The notes under the pieces are model-generated. The model searched no databases. It was given only the letters and a program-made list of their open reading frames with translations, and was not told the DNA's origin. Source: Chaetorhynchus papuensis (taxonomy: Eukaryota; Chordata; Aves; Passeriformes; Rhipiduridae). Taken from it: DNA of 64,000 nucleotides. Below are positions 1-12,495 of this stretch, piece after piece. The position numbers and the translations under genes were made by a program. Position 1 is the stretch's first letter. Each line of letters opens with the position of its first letter. The DNA is taken from NCBI GenBank assembly GCA_013396525.1, contig VWYX01000384.1, forward strand, positions 447,383-511,382. The letters are read 5' to 3'.

Positions 1-56
1 TGGATTCTATGATCTCAGAGGGCTTTTCCAACCTAAATGATTCTATCATTCTATGG
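1..56 (+). mobile_element. CR1 LINE 3' terminus, cut by the window edge
   Basis: This is the last part of a CR1 retrotransposon in plus orientation. The text 'ttttccaacctaaatgattcta' style ending followed by degenerate ATTCTATG octamers is the hallmark 3' end of avian CR1 elements, which lack a poly(A) tail. The rest of the copy lies to the left, outside the window. No coding capacity remains in what is visible. Confidence 0.85.
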
Positions 57-2679
57 AATGGTTAATTTTATCACAGAGTTATACCGTTTTACCACGTTTC
101 TCAAAGTAGCAACTTCCACATTAAAAACAGACAGTGAGTATGAAATTGCAAGGATTTGTTTAGGGGAGCACACATAAATAAACATAAATAGGGTAAAATG
201 GGGTCATGCTGGATCTCGCTTTTTCTGTGTTTGAGAAAAGTGTAATTCTGGGGGCAGAGAAATAGGTGAGGAATGTTTATTTAATAGCAAGTCACATTTT
301 TGAGATGAGTTCAGTTTTATTTTGCTGTTTGCTGTATTAGGAGCATCCCAGAGCTTTACAGTACTGATGTCTGAGAGAAACTTATTAGGAAGCAGTGCAA
401 GTGAAAGGCTGCTAAGTTCATTTTCCATGCGGTCACCTGCATTCTATCCCACTCGTCTATTATCACAGATATGTATTTTGCATAGTTATTTGACAGAGTT
501 TTAGCACTGTGAGAAATAACATTAAGTAGAATTTATTCACAAAAATATGTTTTTGCTGAGAGAATGGCTGTTAGCAACATTAAAATTTGAACGTGAATGT
601 GTCAGTCAGAGCAAAAAAAGTATACAAAAATATTTGCTGCTATTTCTCTAAGGCTAATAAGACAAAAAAAATAAAAAGCATGCTATCTGCAGCTTTTATT
701 TCCCATTTCACTGTTATTTCCTCACGCTTGCTATAGGAATATATTCAGTCACATGGAAATAAGTTTTAGATTTTAAAAATCCTAAAAAGACTTTTTTTTT
801 TACATCTCTTTTTTTTTAATTAGACTTATAAGTATGCAATTCAACATTACAATGCATACTTTTCAACTTGCTGCTGGCACAAAAGGATTAAATACATGAC
901 ACCAACTAGGATGCCACTCTATAAATCAAGGTGATCCTGGCATGTCCAGTCCTGCAGTCCTCTGCTGCCCCGAGGCAAAAAAGCAGTAGGAATTTTCTTT
1001 ATTCTTTCCTAATCCTCTCTGTTTCAGTAGCTGGCAGCGTTGGCAGCACTGCAGAGGAAGGGAAGGGGTCCGTGGCTGTGCTGTGGGAGCTGCAGGGCTG
1101 GGAACCATGGGGCTGCTGAGGTGTGACATGAAGGGAGCACGGGCACTGCCACAGGGAACCCTCTGCAGACCCCTCTGACCACTGCACCAGGCACATTTAG
1201 GGCTCAGACATCAATTACAACATCCACAGAGGTGTTCATCTGGCCAAGGGTCTGGGGTGCATCCAAGACTCATTTTACAATTAGCAGAGGGAGACAGGCA
1301 GTTTAAGGATGTGAGTCATCTAACACCCTACATCTAAAAAGAGTTGTCAAAAATGGATCAGATCTGTTGCACACTCTAAATTAAAACAAAGAGGGGACAA
1401 AATTGTTGTTTTGCTCCATCGACTGTACAGTGATCCAAAAGTGGCCACTCTACCCTTTCATGCCACAGATGTTTCACACTCTTGAGGTCTAATTTTCTGT
1501 GCCACAACTCACAGCTGATGTGTCAACTGGTGTTCAGACCTTTTTTGTTCTGTCTCAGTTGCTTGGATCATAATCTATGGCAAGTCAAAACTTTCCTTTG
1601 CCTGTCTCATCTGCTTCATCAGTAGCAGGTGTTTATCTAGACTAGCAAATTCAGGAAGCTAAAGTTATTCTGACAGCCACCCTCTGAGTGTAGGGCTGTC
1701 TCAAGTACTTAGCAATATGTGTTTATGGGTTCGATACAGGTAGCTGGTGTTTGTAATAAATCTGCCAGGCCTTTTGCAAGCACTTGGTGCCAGTTTTCCT
1801 CTTCCTCTAGTTGAACTATGTCAGCAAAGCCCATTGAGTTGAAACCAGAGGGAAGTGTCTCTCCTTTGCAAATGTCTTCAAGCCTTTTTACTCTTTAATA
1901 TGCACAGCTTTCCTTTGGGGCTGCCTAGACTGAAGTAAAGAAAGTTAGTTGTAAGCTGTGAAACACCTAAGCCAACTTCATCTTTTTACTGTAGTGCAAA
2001 AAAAGACATATATTGATCAGTCAGGTGTAATAGGTTAGACATTTCACTTCCCATTCTCCTGTTTTGCTCCCATAAAAGCAATTCAGGAAATATGAAACAG
2101 AAGGAGAAGAAAAAAGGAGGGTTTTACTGCTAGGGTAATATCTCTGACTCTTTTAATGTTTAGAAGTATGACCAGAAAGGTGAGGAAGTCAGAAATGAAA
2201 TTGCCAGTCCAAGAAATGAGAGTTCTTTTGAGCAGTGTCAGCAAAGTATTTCCCATTTCCTTCTCTGCAAGACTTTCTACAGCAAGCCTTGACAGCTGGG
2301 TAAGAATTGATGAAGTTAAACCTGTGCAGCTGGACTGATGGAAGAGGTAGCTGGAAGTGTACTTTGATATTCCACTAAATTGAACTTAGGAGTCCTGGCA
2401 TCTGCCTCACACTTGTACAGGTCACTTCTGGTGCCATCCAAATGGCCACAAATAGCCGTGTCTTCACAAAGAGTTGGCAAGTTCATCTTCAGTATGGCTG
2501 ATTTACATTATTCCCTCTTTTACAGTCAGTTGCCTATTGGTCTTAGAGATAGGATTTAGGCAATGGCTTTATGATCTATAAAACAGACATTAAACAGGAA
2601 GGAGTTTTGAGGTGAAATGTGCAAAAAAAAAAAAAAAGCACAACTATAGATAGCAATTTTTTTTACTTTACTACCTCAG
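57..2679. other. Non-coding interval, no gene seen
   Basis: AT-rich sequence with short A and T runs (for example near 790-820 and 2,622-2,637). The open frames here are short, overlap on both strands and have no recognisable protein character. The G+C content rises slightly around 1,020-1,180, without a CpG cluster. I see no exon, RNA gene or clear repeat. Confidence 0.6.
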
Positions 2680-4400
2680 AAGAAAGCTGCCAGAGTTAGA
2701 GGGGCAATAAATAGCCCAGGTATAGAAAAAGCACTGAAGGATGTTAAGGCTATAACAGAAAACACAAATTATTTTTTTGCATCAGTGTTCATCATAGCCT
2801 TTCTTTACAGGTGGCAAGTCTGAGGATCTGTCTCAAATCTAGCTGTCAAGAGCGAGAATATATAAAAAAGAAGTGATTAAATGAACAATAAAAAACTTTG
2901 AGTCCCAAGTGAAAAAGGGATTCAGATATGAAACTGCTGATCTGAAAAACTTTGAGTCCCAAGTGAAAAAGGGATTCAGATATGAAACTGCTGATCTGTG
3001 ATCTGTAACCTCTTTCTTAATTCAGCCGTTACCAAAGGAGTAGAATAAGTCAGCTGCTGTTTAATAGTATTTTGTGGGTGACCTGGAGAAAAAGAGATGT
3101 ATATGTCTGTCTGTTATACCAGAAAATTTCTAAGAAAACTAGCAAGGAATGGCCTTTAAAATGTGTGGAAAAATCTGTTGGGAATAGGTTCTTGATATGG
3201 GGAAAGCTGTGCTGCTCATGGCTGCAGGACCACTTTGTGTCCTATAAGCAAACAGATACAGGTGACCTGTATTTGGGTCTTTGCAACATTTCTGACAAAT
3301 ATCTTCATAAAAGGGTTTCAAGGAAACTTAGCACAGACAAGAGCAGGTGCCTGAAAATGAGGAAGCAAAGAGTAGGGATTTGAGCTCAGTTTTCATTTTG
3401 AAGGAAGACCCCCTCTCACTGAGTTCCCCAAAAGTCTGTTCTGGGACTAATATTGATTAATATCGTCTGGAAAGATCTGGAAAATGGTTGACTAATGAGA
3501 CATGAGACTTACTTATATAGAGAGATACTCAGAATAGTAAAGAGCCAAACTAGTGGCTACAAGGCACAAAAGGATCTCACAATGTCGACTGACTGGACAA
3601 TAAAATGGCAGATGAAAATCACTGTCGATGAATGTGAAAAACTGCACGAGACAAAAAATAACTCTAGCTCTGCATGGGATACAATGGACTCTAAATTAAA
3701 TACTACTCCTTATGATAGTTTTAAAATGCCAGCTCAGCTTTCCTTTGTCGAAATGACAAAGAAAATGTTAGAATTTTTTAGGAAGGAAGAGGAAAAAAAG
3801 TAGAAAACTAGTATCATCATTATGAGACTGTAATAATAGGTATTTCTCCCACACCTGGAGGGCTCCAAATGGTGGTGTGCTGATCTTAGAAAAAGGGACT
3901 GTGAAGTTAAAAAAGAATAGAGAAGGGCAGAAATGTGGACAGAAGCAAATCATGAGGAAGGAAAACTGAACAGGCTGGAATTTTTCATCATTTATGCAGG
4001 GGAAGAGTATGGCAAATGTCTAAAGCCATGAATAGATTGAAGAGAATGAGGAAGGAAAAAGTATTTGTGGTTTCACAGAACACAGTAGATCAGGGTTCTT
4101 GCTGAGGCTGGCTTAAAAAAAAAAAAAAAAAAAAAGTTCTTTTCACACACTATTTTGGTGAGGGAAATCCCCACAGCAGGGTTTTGTAAAGGCAAATAGA
4201 ATAATGGGATCAAAAGAAGATTAAAGTCTCTAAAGCACAGGTTGCTGGAAGCCATAAGTGGTATATCAAGAGAAAAATGTTCTATTTTGTCCAGTTCCCA
4301 AGTTTTTCTAAGTACATGCTACTGACCAGGATTAGACCAGGAAAATGCTCTCCTTGATGGACGTTTGGTGTGATCACAAAACAGTTCTTAGGAAGCTGCT
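2680..4400 (+). mobile_element. Long ancient CR1-family LINE fragment (reverse-transcriptase region to 3' end)
   Basis: A degraded CR1-type LINE in plus orientation. Landmarks appear in the order expected for the 3' half of the reverse-transcriptase frame and the tail. About 2,690-2,800 has the 'gcactgaaggatgttaaggc' stretch, followed by words for a small exon-like 'ttttgcatcagtgttcatc'. About 3,417-3,490 has the block that encodes the end of the RT palm ('ttccccaaaagtctgttctggg'). About 3,571-3,650 has 'gactggacaataaaatggca' followed by 'gatgaatgtgaaaa'. About 4,150-4,390 has the region ending in 'gatggacgtttggtgtgatc'. This layout resembles the older CR1 subfamilies that are abundant in turtles and crocodilians rather than the young bird CR1 copies elsewhere in the window. 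Frames at 3,072-3,383 and 3,495-3,803 are remnants of the RT frame and not host genes. There is a 20-A run at 4,115-4,134 inside the copy. Boundaries are approximate. Confidence 0.75.
2891..2998. repeat. Perfect tandem duplication of a 54-bp unit
   Basis: Positions 2,891-2,944 and 2,945-2,998 are identical 54-base copies lying head to tail. They begin AAAAACTTTGAGTCCC and end ACTGCTGATCTG. A shorter echo of the end (GATCTGTGATCTG) follows. The duplication lies inside the old CR1 fragment. Because the host copy is strongly diverged while the two units are identical, the duplication must be much younger than the insertion, or be kept identical by gene conversion or replication slippage. Confidence 0.95.
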
Positions 4401-4506
4401 TCTGTTCCCTGGCCAGGATCTGATAACTGTCACCACATGAGGTACTCCTTCCATTCTATAAGAGAGCTACCAGGGCAGAATCCATCTAGAATCTCTACTT
4501 TGGGGA

Positions 4507-4610
4507 TCTTCTCTTTTTCTCTTTTCTCTTTTCCCTTTTCTCTTTTTTCTCTTTTCTTTCTCTTTTCTCCTTTCTCTTTTATTTTTTCTTTTCTCTTTTC
4601 TCTTTTTCTT
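4507..4610. repeat. Polypyrimidine tract (CTTTT-type)
   Basis: About 104 bases of almost pure C and T on the plus strand, built from CTTTT and CTTTTC units. A single A interrupts it at 4,581. Long homopurine-homopyrimidine tracts of this kind can form triplex (H-DNA) structures. The 62-codon frame covering it is low-complexity and not a gene. Confidence 0.9.
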
Positions 4611-7600
4611 AGAACTCCAGAATAAATACTAAGCAGTAGTCTAATTACTCAGCATTTCCCATCATGAAGCTCCTCTTACAATGGCTTACGCCCTTGCCAA
4701 AATGTAGTTGTTGAGATGGACTTCTCCATGTTGATTCTCTGCATCTGTGCATAACTTCATACAAAAGGATTTAGTCACTTATGAGAATGAGTCTAAGAAA
4801 ACAATAATGTTCTCCTAGTCAAACTCTAGGACCAGATAAAACCCAACAACTGGGTTTGACAAACCAAACTGGAAGCACAAACTTAATATAAGGTGAGCAA
4901 CAGCCATTGCTTCAAGGTATCATGTAAATTATTCTGAAAGTGGAGAGCTCCTAAATGTGAAAAATCAGGTACTAAGAAGTCACTAACACTTTCAGGTTTT
5001 AATGCTTACGTCTTATCTGGGAAACAGAAAACGAACATACCAACCTTTACCTCAGGAATGAAGTAAAACCAAATGAAAAAAAGTTTCCAAAACACTTGAA
5101 TGTTTTCCTGAAAAGAAATGGACCATTCTCCCTGTAATGCAGGGCAAGGCAAGTGCACAGTATACAAAGTACCAGGCAGAGTCAGTGCAGTGCAGGAAAA
5201 TCAAATTACTGACAAAGCCCTATTTCTTTAGGGTGCTGAATGTGGCAGGATTTTCTGAAAGAGAAAAAAAGACAGTGTTAAACCAATTAAGGAGTGTATC
5301 CACACGCACGAGGGAGTTGAATTAAGATTCCACTATCAGTGTTAGTTCTCATTGCTTTGCAACTTCAAATCTTTCTCTTAACGACATTTACTGGTGTGCA
5401 ATTTAAATAGAACAAGCTGAAGAAAAACATACAGATCTCACAATTTCCCTGTATTTCTTGTCTTTTCTTAAATTAGAGAGGACAACAGCATTCCGGAGGG
5501 GAAAGAAAAAAATAAAAAAGAAGAGGCATTCAATAAAAGGCTTTTAAACAGCTCAAGTGCTATTTTTGTCACCATCTGCTCAATTATATTTTATGCTACT
5601 GGTAGTTTTACAAGGCCAGGTATGTCTTTTCTGTTGGAAAATGGCTTGTCTTTGTTAAGGGGATGTCGAGATCCTTAGCTTGTGACTGATTTGGATTTCT
5701 TGCTTTTTTTTGTCCCAGTCTCATTTCCAGGAACTTCATTCCTTTTATTTCAGGTTTCTAATTCTGGATTCACTGTTCCTTCCAGGGGTGCTAATAAAAT
5801 TAAATGGTTGGGAAAAAAGAAAAAAAAAAACACAATAAAAACCAAAATTCCACCAACAGAAATCTAAGCCAAGATAAAATCTAGAATATCTTTCAGCTGA
5901 AAAATACAATAAACTTCCTGTTTATAAATTTATCCATTCATTTTTAACTAGTGGCAAAGCAGAATCTCAGCAGGACTTTTTGAAAGTAGTATATCCAGAT
6001 GGATTCTCAGTGTGAAAGAATTCTGAAATAAACTCACTGACATAATAAAAACAGGGTTTTCAGGCTTGCAAAGCAGTGGTGTAGGGACTGTGAGTAAATT
6101 TATTTCGCAGGAAGCCCGTATCTTGTGCTAATGGGAAAATTTAGATCTTTTACGTTGCTCTGTATGTGGTAGGTCATAGATATGATGGGATTATAAAGGA
6201 AATGGATCTGTGTGCCACAGCCCCTGACAGCACTGTGCTACATTTCTTGGCCCGTGCCCTAATTCAGAGTCACCAGTAATCCCTCCTATGAGCCAGTCAA
6301 TGCTTTAAGTGGTTCACAGCTCGACTGTGTCACATCACCCCCCAGGGGCAAGGCAAACTTGTCGATAATTCCTAAGCACCTTAAACAAAATATGTAAATG
6401 CAGTAATTCCTACAGGGAAGAGCGATGGGGGAAGGGAAAGTGTTTCACAGAGAAGAAATGCTAGGGGATTTTCAGGGGGGAGAAAGGAGTAGTTTGAAGA
6501 AGCCAGACTGCTAGCAGCTCAGACACTAATAAAGAGAATAATAATGCACAGAAACATAAAGGTGACTTAAGTCAAAAGCAAAATAGGTAGGAAATTCTGG
6601 TTTCTGGTGCCCAATTAGCCACACGGTAAGAGAAAGAGATACTTTGTCAGTATTTTGTAGAATGGGGTCATCTGTTCATATTAATTTAAATATGGCAGAG
6701 ATTGGAATGTGCTACTGTGCCATGCCCTGTCCCCTGCACCTCCTGGGAAAGGCCAGAGCCTCCTCTCAGAAGACAAATAACACCTCCTATATCAGAGACT
6801 TAGGAAGGATGGAGTGAGAGGATGCAGAAGGGTGGTGGACCTTGGACCCAGAGTCATGAGCTGAGATTTAAAGTGTCCTTCACATACCAGGCAGAGCCCG
6901 TGTTACGTTCATCCCTGCACCTGCACAAACTGCAGCAGGGTTTTGGCCAGGGAAGGGCTGCAGGGTGCAAGTGGAGTGTGCATACTTGTACCTCTTGCAG
7001 GGACCTGGAGGGACCCTTGCTGCTCATGTATTTTTAAGAAGGAGCCCCATTTGGACAACATCTGGATGTCACGTGTGGCTCCAGCAGTATGTTGGGAAAC
7101 CTGATTTCTGAGAAGGAAGCAGAGGTGGAAAGAGGGCAGCTGGTTCCCACAGTGAAGCCAGACCTTTTCGCCTCTTGTAGCTGATGAAGATGAACAACAG
7201 CTGCTGGGTTTTTTCCATGGAAAGAGGTTTCTTTGTGGAGAAGGGGTAAGGAGACCTTGGGTTAACGGGAGACATGGCTAACAGGCATGAGCAGGCAGAC
7301 AGCTATCTAAAGAGTAAAAGGGAAGAAGGTGAAAGAGGCAGAGGGAGGCTGAAGGAAATGGGAATATTGTCTGGAGGAAAGATGAGGAGAAGAGGCAGGT
7401 AAAGACACTGATGGACATGGGAGATGGAGGCAGAAGAGAGGATGCTGCTGCCCGCGCACAGACCGTGGGGAATGAAGTCTTTCTTCCATGTGCGGCACCA
7501 TAGCACATGAAGCACAGGTTTTTGTTGTGTGGAGCCTTACAGTCAGAGCTGCCACTGTCCTTGTGCATGAGAGAGGCTCAGAAGGCCCCAAAAAAGCCTG

Positions 7601-10600
7601 AGTATGTCATGGCATATTCTTCATGTTGGTACTAGGCCAGTATCCCTTCAGCCAGCTAAGAAAGCCATCACAGGAAATAACAATGTCACTGAAGGCCCAA
7701 GGGATGCCACATGAATCAGCTGTAAGAGGATCAGCATTGAGTGTACATGAGGACTTTCTGCACCATATGTATTGACATAAAGTCTTTTCAAAACCACTTA
7801 ACAATGAGAAAAGAAGACATTCCATTTTGATGATGAGCTTCATGATGAAGACCATCAGTGTTGTTTGTTAAGAGAAAACAGTGTCTATTTTTGTTCTACT
7901 TTCTTTGCCCTGCCCAGCTGAGGAAGTAGAGGGGCTTTGGTGGGCACTGGTGTGCAGCCAGCAACCAGAACAGTGCATAATTTTCCACAGCAGTCCATGA
8001 GGACCTTGAATATGACAGAGTGACACCCACTCTTCATCACCGTGGATCTTCCCTAGGGATTACCACATTCCTCTGAAAGCTGAGTGCCACTGGACTGTTC
8101 CTTTGGAGTGTGTCTGTGTCCCTTACAACTGGCAGGTAGGGATGGGTCAGAGAGTGTGGGGTTTTGTAGATCCCTGCATCAGCCATTATGAACTTTTTGC
8201 CTTTCTGCCTCAGGAGACAGAGACTGAGCTGACTATGGTGTTGTGGAGACACATCTAGACCCCTGTGACTACTAACATCCAAAGAGGGTTTTGCACCCTG
8301 AGACTGGCAGACCCCCAGGAAAACACAATATCATCTCTATGTGTGCCCCAAAGCACAGAGATAAGCCAGGATTGGCCCTGGGGTGATGACCACAGCTGCT
8401 AGCTCAGAGCAGAGCCACAGAACGGGATCCTGCCCACTCACACATCACTTCCACACAGGAAACAGAGGCAGGGCTGTTGGAAATCAAGTGGCAGGGAGCA
8501 ATTTGCTAGAAAAAACCTCATTGATCTATGGCCCTATTCCTGTCCATTTCTGTGAGGTCCCCAGGGATGGAGGAAAGACCATAAGCCTCATGAATTATTC
8601 AGGTAGGCTGGGCCCAATCCATAGATCACTCACAGGCTGCACAAGCACATTTGCAATTTTTCTAAATCTTTGCTTTTAGTCCTTAATCAGCAAATAACTT
8701 GAGTGTGTCCCAAAACAGATGCTTATAGCAAGTTAGGGAACCCTACAAAGTGTTTTGCTGGAACAGTATCTTGCGGTCAAATGTAAAATTGGAAAGTTCC
8801 CATGTGTACAGCCTTGAAGCTCTTTCTAAAATTCTGTGTAAGGAAAAGGCACGCATCTGTTTATTTGTGGTGATAAGCCTGTTAATCACATTCACAAATT
8901 TTTTAAAAACAAATTCTTCAGCTCATCAAAGCTTTCTATGAACTCAGTTTGGTGTTATGTGAGAGCTCAATTTGAAAGGAATTGATCTTTTAACTCGACA
9001 TAACTACTATTTCACTAATAGATAATTCACAAAGGCAAAATAGTCCTATTTCAGGAATTTTTAATGCTGTTTTACCATCTCTGTTTCACAGGCAGAAAAT
9101 AAATAAATACATTTCATATTAAAACCCCTTCTTTGGATCCAGGTCAAAGACATGGAGGGCTGTTGATTGTTTTCTCCAAGCTGTCCCCTGGCAGAAGTTA
9201 CACAGCCTGATTTCTTTGTCTAACCATGGGTGTATCTACAATTAAGCGTAGCATGAGGTGCTCAGTTTAGCCTGAAATGAATGATTTGCCAGTAGCACCC
9301 AAACACAGCTTAGCCCAGATCTTCACTGAGGTCATTGTATGGCCTTTTACTGTCACACTGTGTGTACTTGTAAGCCTGAACACCTGACTGAAAACACACC
9401 CTCAGTACGTGGCTGCATCTTAGCACACCCTACGTGGATGCACCACGTGCTGTCCCAAATGAGAATTGAGGCACAGCTGTGTTCCTTACAAAAATAAAGA
9501 TGGTTTTTCAGAGTCATAAAACTGAAATGAAGTCTCCAGAATCCTGCTTTAGAAAGATTAGGGTAGGTTGTCTTATGGCTAAAATGAGACCCTATTGGGA
9601 GAACTGGCTGAGGAAGAGCCCTGGAAGAAAGTGGAATGAAACCCTTGTACCTTTGCTGACAGCTTGTTTGGCTGTTCAGGTTTATTTTCCTGTTTCTCAG
9701 TAGCCAGGAATCATGTGTAAATACAAGTGGTAGCAGTGTTAGGGACTGATATCAGACACTGCACAGCAGCAAGGCACGGAAAGGGAGTAAACCATGGGTA
9801 CCACTGATGTTTTTTGAAGCACCGAACAAATGACCAGGTCACGTCCCTAGCTCAGAGTGACCTGCTGGAAATCAGACAATACATCTCAGCAAAATTCTGC
9901 TTGGTGCCTGTGGTGGCCAATTTCATACACAGTGGGCTTTATATCCTGCCCAATGAAAAAGTTACTTCCATACTCACTTTGAGGCATGATTGTTATGTAC
10001 AAAGCAATGCAGAAGCGGATCCTTCTTTTCACTAGTCTTTCCTGGCAATCAGCCTGCAAGACTGTGAAAAAATTGTATTCCAAACCTATTTGTCAAACTG
10101 TGCTATGATTTGAAAGACATGAGACTGACTTCCTATTCATTCCAGTTTACCCTGATGTTACAGCAATGTCTCATGTGCATTTTGATCCAATCTAAAGAAG
10201 GGTAAACCTGAGAGAAACTGCTGTATTTCATTTTGCTCCCTACTTAACTTTAGTCCTTAATGAAACAGTTTTACATGCACATCTTAGCAAATGTCCTTGG
10301 CTTCCAAGAAAGAAAAAACTCAGAATTTGCCAAGTAGCTCAAATGTAATGGGTAGATCACAAAAGTAAACAGATGTTAAATAACTAAACGTAAAATATTA
10401 CAAGGCAGAAGCAGATTATTTTGTTTTATTTCCTTTTACTTTTGCTTAACTCCTAACCAAAACCGTGGCTGCTGAAACAATAGTGGCCCCATGTGAGCTG
10501 CTGGATTGCAGCTCCTGACTGCAGTGTCTCTTTCCTTGCTTTAACTGAGCACTGGTGGGGAGCTGCCTGGGGTTAAGTACAAAGGTGGGGGGAAACATTC

Positions 10601-11119
10601 AGGGAGAAGTGGACAATGGCCTCTGCCTGCTGAAGAGTGAGAAATTCCCAGTGTCCCAACTGGAGCTGTGATGAAAAAGGAGGTATTGGGATTTTACAGC
10701 CATCCTCTCCATACTACATCCAACCAGCAGGAAGCAGCTGCTCGCTGTCCCCCACAGCAGAGAATGAGCAATGAAGCCACATTTAACACCAGCAGTGCCT
10801 CATGCAGCATGGCTTAAACTCACCCTCTCTGAAGTCAACGCATCCATCCTCACTGACTCTTACAGCTCACTCACCTCACCAGGTTTAATCCTTTCTTTAG
10901 GACCACGACCTTCTGTTAACACTTCAGCTGATGTAAACCTATGGTTTTCAAATATATGTAAGCCAAAAAGTAGCTTTATTTTTCCCTTTGCAACCAGCTT
11001 TGCTGCACCCTGAAGTGATCTTTTCTCAATAACTGTTTTTCTTCTCTCTTCCCATATAGGAGTTAGAATATAAAGACATAACATAAAGACTGTGGATAAT
11101 ACATGTATCTGTACATAAA
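4611..11119. other. Non-coding interval, no gene seen
   Basis: About 6.5 kb with no recognisable exon chain. Overlapping frames of 60-98 codons occur on both strands (for example 7,278-7,591, 8,383-8,679 and 10,771-11,013). None has a protein-like composition, domain motif or coherent splice signals. Short purine-rich stretches occur around 7,300-7,450. I see no clear transposon, although very old ones could be missed by eye. Confidence 0.55.
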
Positions 11120-11236
11120 AATGCATATGTGTATATACATATATTTGTGTGCATGTATTGGTACATTTTCTTTGTATCTATCTATCTATCTATCCATCGA
11201 TACATACATGCATGCATGCATACATAAATACATTCT
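11120..11236. repeat. Compound microsatellite (TG/TA, TATC, CATG)
   Basis: An alternating purine-pyrimidine stretch (TATGTGTATATACATATA and similar) is followed by TATC tetranucleotides at about 11,174-11,194 and then CATG/CATA units to about 11,235. It lies directly beside the left edge of the CpG island. It is likely length-variable and shows no coding function. Confidence 0.9.
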
Positions 11237-11503
11237 TTTTCTAGGAGATGTAAAGCATCTTGATCAAGCAAATTGATCAAGCCAGCTGGAAGCGAGAAGG
11301 GAGGGGGATGGTGATACAACGCCCTGAACTGCCTCGGCTCTCCCGGCTGCTCTGTGCTCACCCTGCCCGCTCCCGGCTTTTTGAGGATGCGAGAAGTCGC
11401 AGTGCCGGGGCGCAGCATCCTCGGAGGAGCGTGTGTGTTCCCCCCGCCCCGGCCCCGTCCAATCAGGGCGCTGGGGGAGGGATGCTCGGGGCAGGGATGC
11501 AGG

Positions 11504-11516
11504 GTTGCCAGGCGAC
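11504..11516. promoter_or_regulatory. X-box (RFX-type) site in the CpG island
   Basis: GTTGCC-A-GGCGAC is an almost perfect inverted repeat that fits the RFX X-box pattern (two GTTGCY-like half sites separated by one base). It lies 40 bases after a CCAAT box, a usual spacing inside promoters. RFX sites in promoters are known from genes of cilia, neurons and spermatogenesis. That gives a hint about the gene served, but no proof. Confidence 0.6.
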
Positions 11517-12254
11517 AGCAGCGTCCCCGTGTCCCGTCCCCCCCACACCCGTGTCCTCCCCCCGAGACCGGGCTGCGCTCCTGCCCGCGCTGCCGGCGCA
11601 GTTAAACAGCCGCGGGGAGCCCCGCAGCATGGGGCTCGCCTCCTTCCCAAGGCTTCTGCCACAGCCCCGCTCCCGGCCGTGCCAGGAGCAATAGCCAGCT
11701 CCAGAGTGAGAACTCGGAGCGCAGTCAATGAATAAATGGTAGGGATAAGGCTCAGCCGGCCCCTCCGCGCAGCGCCGAGTGCCGGGGGAGGCGGTCTGCG
11801 AACGCCAGCCAGCTCCCACTCCCTGTCTTTGCAACTCTAGGTCGCCTCCTAATTTAAAGCTTTGCACCAATCCCCTTTGCCCGGAAAGGAGAGGAAATCT
11901 AGAAAGATGCCAGGCTGCGAAAAGGGACCCCAATTCACAGCGCTGGTCCCAGGCGCTGCCTGGCTAAGCAGAGCCAAAGTTGGTCAGAGGAAAGGGAAGC
12001 GGGTGCTCCCGAGGAGAGGGGAAAGGAAGGGGATCATCGCTTGGTGATCACAACCTCTCCGTCCCGTTGCCCCCTCTTCTTCTCCTTCCCTCACAGCTTA
12101 CCTCTGACCACTTAGGAGGCCTTGATGAGTTTCCATCGGGATCCGATCCAAGGTGGGGGGGAGAAAGGGTGATTGTTCCCAGAGGAAGCAGCTCACAAGT
12201 TTGGGGGGTGAGACTCCCCGGTGGATGTTTAACGAGCACATCGGGAGGCCCGCG

Positions 12255-12304
12255 ATGCCCGGGAGCAGCCGGAGACCCTCACCAGGACCCATCCTCATTG
12301 CACG
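12255..12304 (+). CDS. Speculative short first coding exon
   Basis: If the CpG island promotes a plus-strand gene, the last ATG before the donor at 12,305 (GTAAGG) is at 12,255, in a fair start context (G at -3). It would encode 16 complete codons beginning MPGSSRRPSP and end two bases into a codon. I do not recognise this N-terminus, and I see no matching second exon in the window. The exon may equally be untranslated, or the island may serve a minus-strand gene. Confidence 0.15.
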
Positions 12305-12324
12305 GTAAGGAGCTGGGCACTGGT

Positions 12325-12495
12325 ATCCCGCGTCCTGGTCCCTGCATCCCACATCCCCGTCTCTGCATGCTGCGTCTCGGATTCGCGCATCCCGGTCCTC
12401 ACATCCCCGTATCCCGCATCTCAATCCTCTCATCCCACTCCTTGCATCCTACACCCTGCAGCCTGGATCCCTGCATCCCGGGTCCCTGCAACCCA
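12325..12495. repeat. Degenerate GC-rich minisatellite
   Basis: An imperfect series of roughly 10-13-base units resembling CTGCATCCC and GTCCT is repeated about a dozen times, with variants CACATCCCC, GCGCATCCC and CTTGCATCC. It lies inside the CpG island, just right of the plus-strand donor. It accounts for the repetitive look of both overlapping frames there (Arg-Asp-rich on the minus strand; Pro-rich on the plus strand). Confidence 0.75.

Noticed and set aside
3072..3803. Two frames of about 100 codons that look protein-like
   Set aside because: They are remnants of the reverse-transcriptase region of the old CR1 copy, not host genes.
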